A program made the position numbers and the translations under genes. Positions 40,601 to 46,600 of a stretch of DNA of 64,000 nt are shown here, in pieces. The stretch comes from Mytilisepta virgata. Lineage: Eukaryota > Mollusca > Bivalvia > Mytilida > Mytilidae. How positions within the stretch are numbered: position 1 is the first letter of the stretch; each line of letters begins with the position of its first letter. The DNA is taken from the NCBI GenBank assembly GCA_028015205.1, contig JAPWFG010000019.1, positions 1,550,001 through 1,614,000 on the forward strand. The letters run 5' to 3'. Below the pieces are notes generated by a model. The model worked only from the letters and a program-made list of their open reading frames with translations, was not told the DNA's origin and searched no databases.

Positions 40601-43600
40601 AATAGCTCATGAAAGACTCCCTTACAGCTTAAGGACCAGGTGAGCGATTCAGGCTCCTGGGAGCCTCTTGTTGGGTTATTGCCCCTGAATTGTTAAATTT
40701 TAGATTTATATAACTATGCAGCATTCCACGTTTTGTTATCTTTGAATTTTTGCAAGAAGATGTAAATGGTTGTTGTGGTCATTATGAGCCATAGCAATAC
40801 ACAAGGATATAATAAAAAACTGGATTATTCTAGTGAGTTATCATTACTTAAATAGTAATAGGGACTCTAAAGGAATAATTGTTTGTTTGTTTGTTTAGTT
40901 GGGATTTAATGCCGTTTTCAGCACATTTTGCCATTTTGCGGCGGAGGAAACTAGAGTACCCTGAGATAACCACCAACATTCGGTAGGAAAATTTGCAATC
41001 CTTATCAATTAATATCAGAGTCGAACACACCCCACCACAGGTGAGATTCGAACTCACAACCCCAGCGTTGACAGGCTAGTGATCATTAGTAGTCATGACG
41101 AACTACCTAGACCACTTGGCCACCGAGGCCCCAAGGAATAATTGAGATGACAAACATTTCTATGATATTATTAATTAACAATTTCAGTATTGGCTTAGTT
41201 ATTGGTCTGAGGCAAAGCCGGAGGCCAATACAGCAGGCTGAGGATCAAATTGTCAGTTAATAATATCTTTATTAATTAACTTTTCATAAACATAACATAG
41301 AATTATCTTTTAAATATAGTCTGTGAAATTGAACCACAATTCTCTAAGAACTCAAGGAAATCTTATGCACGAACATGAAGTTACTATTTTCTAGTTAAAC
41401 TTTTTGAGACAAGTAAAATGAATGGTCACAAGTGGGGTAAAAAATCAATAGTTAAAAAATTTTAAGTAGCTTTTTGCACAATCGTCCAACAGTGCAATGT
41501 CCCTATAGATTTGCATGTATGAAAATCCCCAGATGTCAGCCAATACAGGAAAACTCGGCCAATACAGACCGTAGGGATGGTGATCCGGCGGTGGCGGCGT
41601 TAACTAACTTCTTAAAAGCTTTATATTTTAGAAGACCTAGATGCTTTATACTTTGTATATAGATGCCTTATGTTACGAAGTTTCCGTCTGTCATATGTAC
41701 ATTGTCCTTGACCTCATTTTCATGGTTCAGTGACTACTTGAAAAAAAAGTTAAGATTTTTTGTAATGTTAATTTCTCTCTTATTATGAGTAATAGGATAA
41801 CTATATTTGGTATGTGCGTACCTTACAAGGTCCTCATCCCTGTCAGACAGTTTTTAATTGACCTCGACCCAATTTCAAGGATCAGTGAACAAGGTTAAGT
41901 TTTGGTGGTCAAGTCCATATCTCAGATACTATAAGCAATAGGTCTACTATATTTGGTATATGGAAGGATTGTAAGGTGTACATGTCCAACTGGCAGGTGT
42001 CATCTGACCTTGACCTCATTTTCATGGTTCAGTGGTTATAGTTAAGTTTTTGTGTTTTGGCCTGTTTTTCGAATACTGTATGCAATAGGTCTACTATATT
42101 TGGTGTATGGAAGGATTGTAAGGTGTACATGTCCAACTGGCAGGTGTCATCTGACCTTGACCTCATTTTCATGGTTCAGTGGTTATAGTTAAGTTTTTGT
42201 GTTTTGGCCTGTTTTTCGAATACTGTATGCAATAGGTCTACTATATTTGGTGTATGGAAGGATTGTAAGGTGTACATGTCCAACTGGCAGGTGTCATCTG
42301 ACCTTGACCTCATTTTCATGGTTCAGTGGTTATAGTTAAGTTTTTGTGTTTTGGCCTGTTTTTCGAATACTGTATGCAATAGGTCTACTATATTTGGTGT
42401 ATGGAAGGATTGTAAGGTGTACATGTCCAAATGGCAGGTGTCATCTGACCTTGACCTCATTTTCATGGTTCAGTGGTTATAGTTAAGTTTTTGTGTTTTG
42501 GCCTGTTTTTCGAATACTGTATGCAATATGTCTGATAGCATTTACTTTCATTAGAAATGCACGACAGGCGAGACATTTTTGTGTGTCAACTCTTGTTCTG
42601 TATTGGCCTTGTTCGATTATCTGTATTGTATAGACCAATTAACTGTTATTTAAGCAAATAACACAGGAGTTAATTAATAAATAAAAATATTATTGTCAGA
42701 CATGTTTTTTTTTATAATTGTTTGATGTATGGCAATAGGATTTAAAAAAGATAGATAAATGACAAGCAGAAATTGTTGCATTATTAATTATTAAATTTCA
42801 GGATAAAAGATTAATTATAATGTTAAGTAACTGTAGTCACACAATGGAAAGAGTGATACCTCGATTGGTAGAAAATCTAAACAAACATGGATATGTTGAA
42901 ATGAACAAAGCTTTACAAGTAAGTAAGTCAGAAAATGAAGACTTTAGTTTGTTGGAAATTTGAATAAACAGGAACATAATTTAAAGAGTGAATGAGTAAT
43001 CTAATGCTAGCTTGATTAATTTAGAGTTTTCCTGATTATTGTTTAGGTTATTAATTTTAAAACTGATATAATTTTGGGAAGATGGGTGCAAATACAATTT
43101 ATCAGATACATGTTTTTGGTAGAAATAATGTAGATTTTGTATATACGAAGATCTCAGGTTGATAATAAGGCTAATATGAAAAGGCCATGTATTAATCTAT
43201 ATGTAATGTATTACCATAATTGCTACCTGCCTACAGCATTGTTGTAACAGATTTTTACAGTTGTATGTTGATGCCTTGTTACTTGTTTCGTTTTCATTGG
43301 TTTATTTTGTTTCCCTTTCAGACAGCTAGAGAAAGATATGAAGAACTTGACAACAAACTTTTTGAAGCTTATATTGAAGAGAAATCCAATCCTATAGTTG
43401 GTGTTATAGAACAAAATATGTACAGAGGAAGATTTGATTGGAAAACTTGTAAAAAACCTGCTGGTAATGTCACCACTTAAATAGTTACAAAAGAAAATAC
43501 ATTAATAATCATTTTGGCATACAGATATATGCTGAGTGTGAATAACTTCCATAGTACATATTTTATCTTAAAATAAAAATATTCATAGTGCTTTCTGATA

Positions 43601-46600
43601 GAAGAGCTCAGTTTAAACAGGTTATCAGTAATATAATGGTTTAGTGTAGAAAGGTTTCACTCTAATAAGACTCTTTAACAAAAACATTAACTGAAAGATT
43701 GTTGTTGTGCAATGCTGTATAAGATGCTACTAGAATCTCAGTTGTTAATTTTCTCTGACAGGTGCTTTGTTACCCTTAGAAAGAAGTAAATCTCTTCCTC
43801 AAATCAAATAGGTTTACCAGATTCTGTTAATGACGTATATCTTTTTTCTAATACATGTGTAATGGATTTTGTTTCATATCAGATTTATTCTAATGAGAAG
43901 ACAGATTTGTTTTGGATGTTGTCCCATTTATGCAGAGTCCTTTATACTTAAAATTTTCTATAGGAAATTTACGTGTATATATATGTAAGGCCATACCAAA
44001 TTGTACTTTGGATTTTGCTGCTCTGATTTTTGGACTATTTAAATTTTAAGAAAAAATTTTGCCACTTCATTTTGCAAAAATGCTGAAAGTTGTCCCAATT
44101 TTTCAATAAATTTATAAAAATAAAAATTGTTCACCCCCTCCTAAAATTTTGTAAAAAGATTTTTAAAAAATGTGTAAATTTGATCTGCGCTTGAAAAAAG
44201 CAAGTCCTCAAGAAAAAAAAAATTAAAATTTCACCCACTCGCACATATTTTTGCCATCCAAAAACCCAAAGAACGAAAAGTTAAATTGGTGTGGCCTAAA
44301 TGGAAATAAGTTTTTTTTTCTTTTTTAGGAGTAAGAAATTATTTAAAGGATGTGATAATGAAGATGATAGAGGTACATGCTGAAGTGTTTGCTGTATCTC
44401 CATCATTTGTTACCAGGGTTACACAAAAAGTTGTCGAGGCAGTGTCTGAGGAAATAACAAGAGTTATAGAATGTGTAACAGAATTTAATGACCATGGTAG
44501 ATTGCAGGTAATGCCATTTTGAAGTACTTATTTGGGAAATAGGGATCCAAAGACTTGAACACCATGTGTATATCAAGCTATTATTTCAGCCTCTTCACTA
44601 CTCTTGTTCTTTTTTTTTTTTTTTTACCTTGGTCTACTTTCTTTTTTGAGACAATGTGTTGATTTATTGTTTTGCAATTGAATGTGCCCAAAATATTTGC
44701 TGGTGGATATTAAAGAAGTCAATTATATGTTCTTCATGGAAAGAAAGTTTGGACATTTAAGCTGTAATTTATAGCAGTTTTTCTGTCAACAAAGGTTGTG
44801 AACAAATGTACATTTAAGCTGTAATTTATAGCATTTTTTCTGTCAACAAAAGTTGTGAACATATGTACACATGTATCTACTGCCCTAAGGCAACTTGACA
44901 TACATGTAATAGGCAGATATTATTGCTGTCTAGATTTACATGTGTGTTCAACTACATTTTTATGTTCAAAAATTAATTCAGAAATGTATTGCCTTTTTTT
45001 CTTTTTCAAGGCGAGGGTTGAATTAATGGCTCTTCAGGAGACTGTCAAATTGTACCTAACACCACATGCTAAGTAAGATTATTGAAATATAAGAATCAAG
45101 TTTATCATAAATTATGAGAAGAATGTACTCAAAATGTATGTAAAACATGTTGTTTATTTAACCTATGTCAACATGTTGATTTAAATTTCACCAGCAGAAA
45201 ATAATATAATTGTCAAAGAGGTTGATATTCATTATGAACATTGTCAAAGAGGTTGATACTCATTATGAACATTGTCAAAGAGGTTGATACTCATTATGAA
45301 CGTTGTCAAAGAGGTTGATACTCATTATGAACATTGTCAGAGAGGTTGATACTCATTATGAACATTGTCAAAGAGGTTGATGCTCTTTATGAACATTGTT
45401 AAAGAGGTTGATACTCATTATGAACATTGTCAGAGAGGTTGATACTCATTATGAACATTGTCAAAGAGGTTGATACTCTTTATGAACATTGTCAAAGAGG
45501 TTGATACTCATTATGAACAGTGTCAAAGAGGTTTATACTCTTTATGAACATTGTCAAAGAGGTTGATACTCATTATGAATATTTTCAAAGAGATTGAGGG
45601 GCCTTAGCAGATCGTCATGACTACTAATGATCGCTAGCCTGTCAACACTTAGGTTGTGAGTTCGAATCTCACCTGTGGCGGCGTGTGTTCGACTCTGATC
45701 TTAATTGACACGGATGGCCAATTTTCCTACAGAAGGTTGATGGTTCTCTCCGGGTACTCTGGCTTCCTCTACCAATATAAATTGGCTGCCGCAAAATAGC
45801 CAAATGTGCTGAAAATGGCGTAAAACCCCAACTAAACAATGAAAAAAAGAGATTGATATTTATTATGAATATTGTCAGAAAGGTTAATACTTAGTATGAA
45901 TATTGTCAAAAAGTACTAGCAAGGAAACTAATATATGATATAAGAAAAAAACTTATGAAGAATTATACACAATAGGATATATGTCAAAACAAAATATTTT
46001 TATCTTGGATATTTTATTTTACAAAAGTGGTGTTAGAAAATGATTTGTAGGTAGATTGGATGTGCATACCTAATGAGAGTTTAATATGTTTTAAACTTGT
46101 CATTCAGAAGGAGAAATCATTTTCATCTAATTTTCAGTACTTGTTTCAAGGAAGCAATGGATACATTAGGTAGTATGAAACCAGAAGAGAAAAAGTAAGT
46201 ATAAAGTTACGTGATTTGTACTTTAATTAATATGCTATAAAGGTCAGCTCCTTTATAATCAAATTACAGTTATCTTCTCCCATCTTATAAACAATGTAAT
46301 ACATATTTAAGTTCTAAAGTTGCCTCTCTCATAAGGTCGCTTTTTCTTAGTCACAAAGGTAACCTCTGAATAAAGATTTAATTGCATAATGATAAAACAT
46401 ACATATCCAAACCTAACTACTCAGCATATATATGGGTACATTGTATGTTCTATTTTTGTTAAAAAATTGCTGACAAAAGAAACAAGAAAAATTAATACCT
46501 TTTCAGTATTTTGACATCTCAGTGGTTGTATGTAAAATTAATGTCAAGAAATTGTATCATTTATAGTACTTGCATATAAATATGCTTTGATATCAGTATA

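Larger units (their letters stand above)
24751..40670 (+). mobile_element. ~15.9-kb Helentron-type transposon 'B', near-complete, nested in repeat A
   Basis: The left end reads TTTTTAGCTCACCTGACCCG with closing arm GGGTCATGTGAGCT. The right end reads CCAGGTGAGCG, then hairpin AGGCTCCTGGGAGCCT, CTTG and flanking TT. The boundaries are independently shown because repeat A stops at 24750 and resumes at 40671. Inside are a Rep/helicase/endonuclease reading frame (30057-37527), a ~146-bp tandem array just upstream of it, family-typical tandem units at both ends (to ~25700 and from ~40240), and several kb of unrecognised sequence. Helentrons insert between T and T and have subterminal inverted repeats with a 3' hairpin, which fits. 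Alternative: a Helentron that jumped into a smaller AGCTCACC repeat, with its own ends unrecognised. Its orientation is the same as EXOC2. Confidence 0.6.

Noticed and set aside
40882..41132. tRNA gene from box A and box B
   Set aside because: The head is part of a 251-bp SINE with a tail and target duplications; a free functional tRNA is not indicated.
45206..45600. Regular 31-bp repeats resembling a CRISPR array
   Set aside because: Units are directly adjacent with no unique spacers, in an intron of an animal gene; it is a minisatellite.
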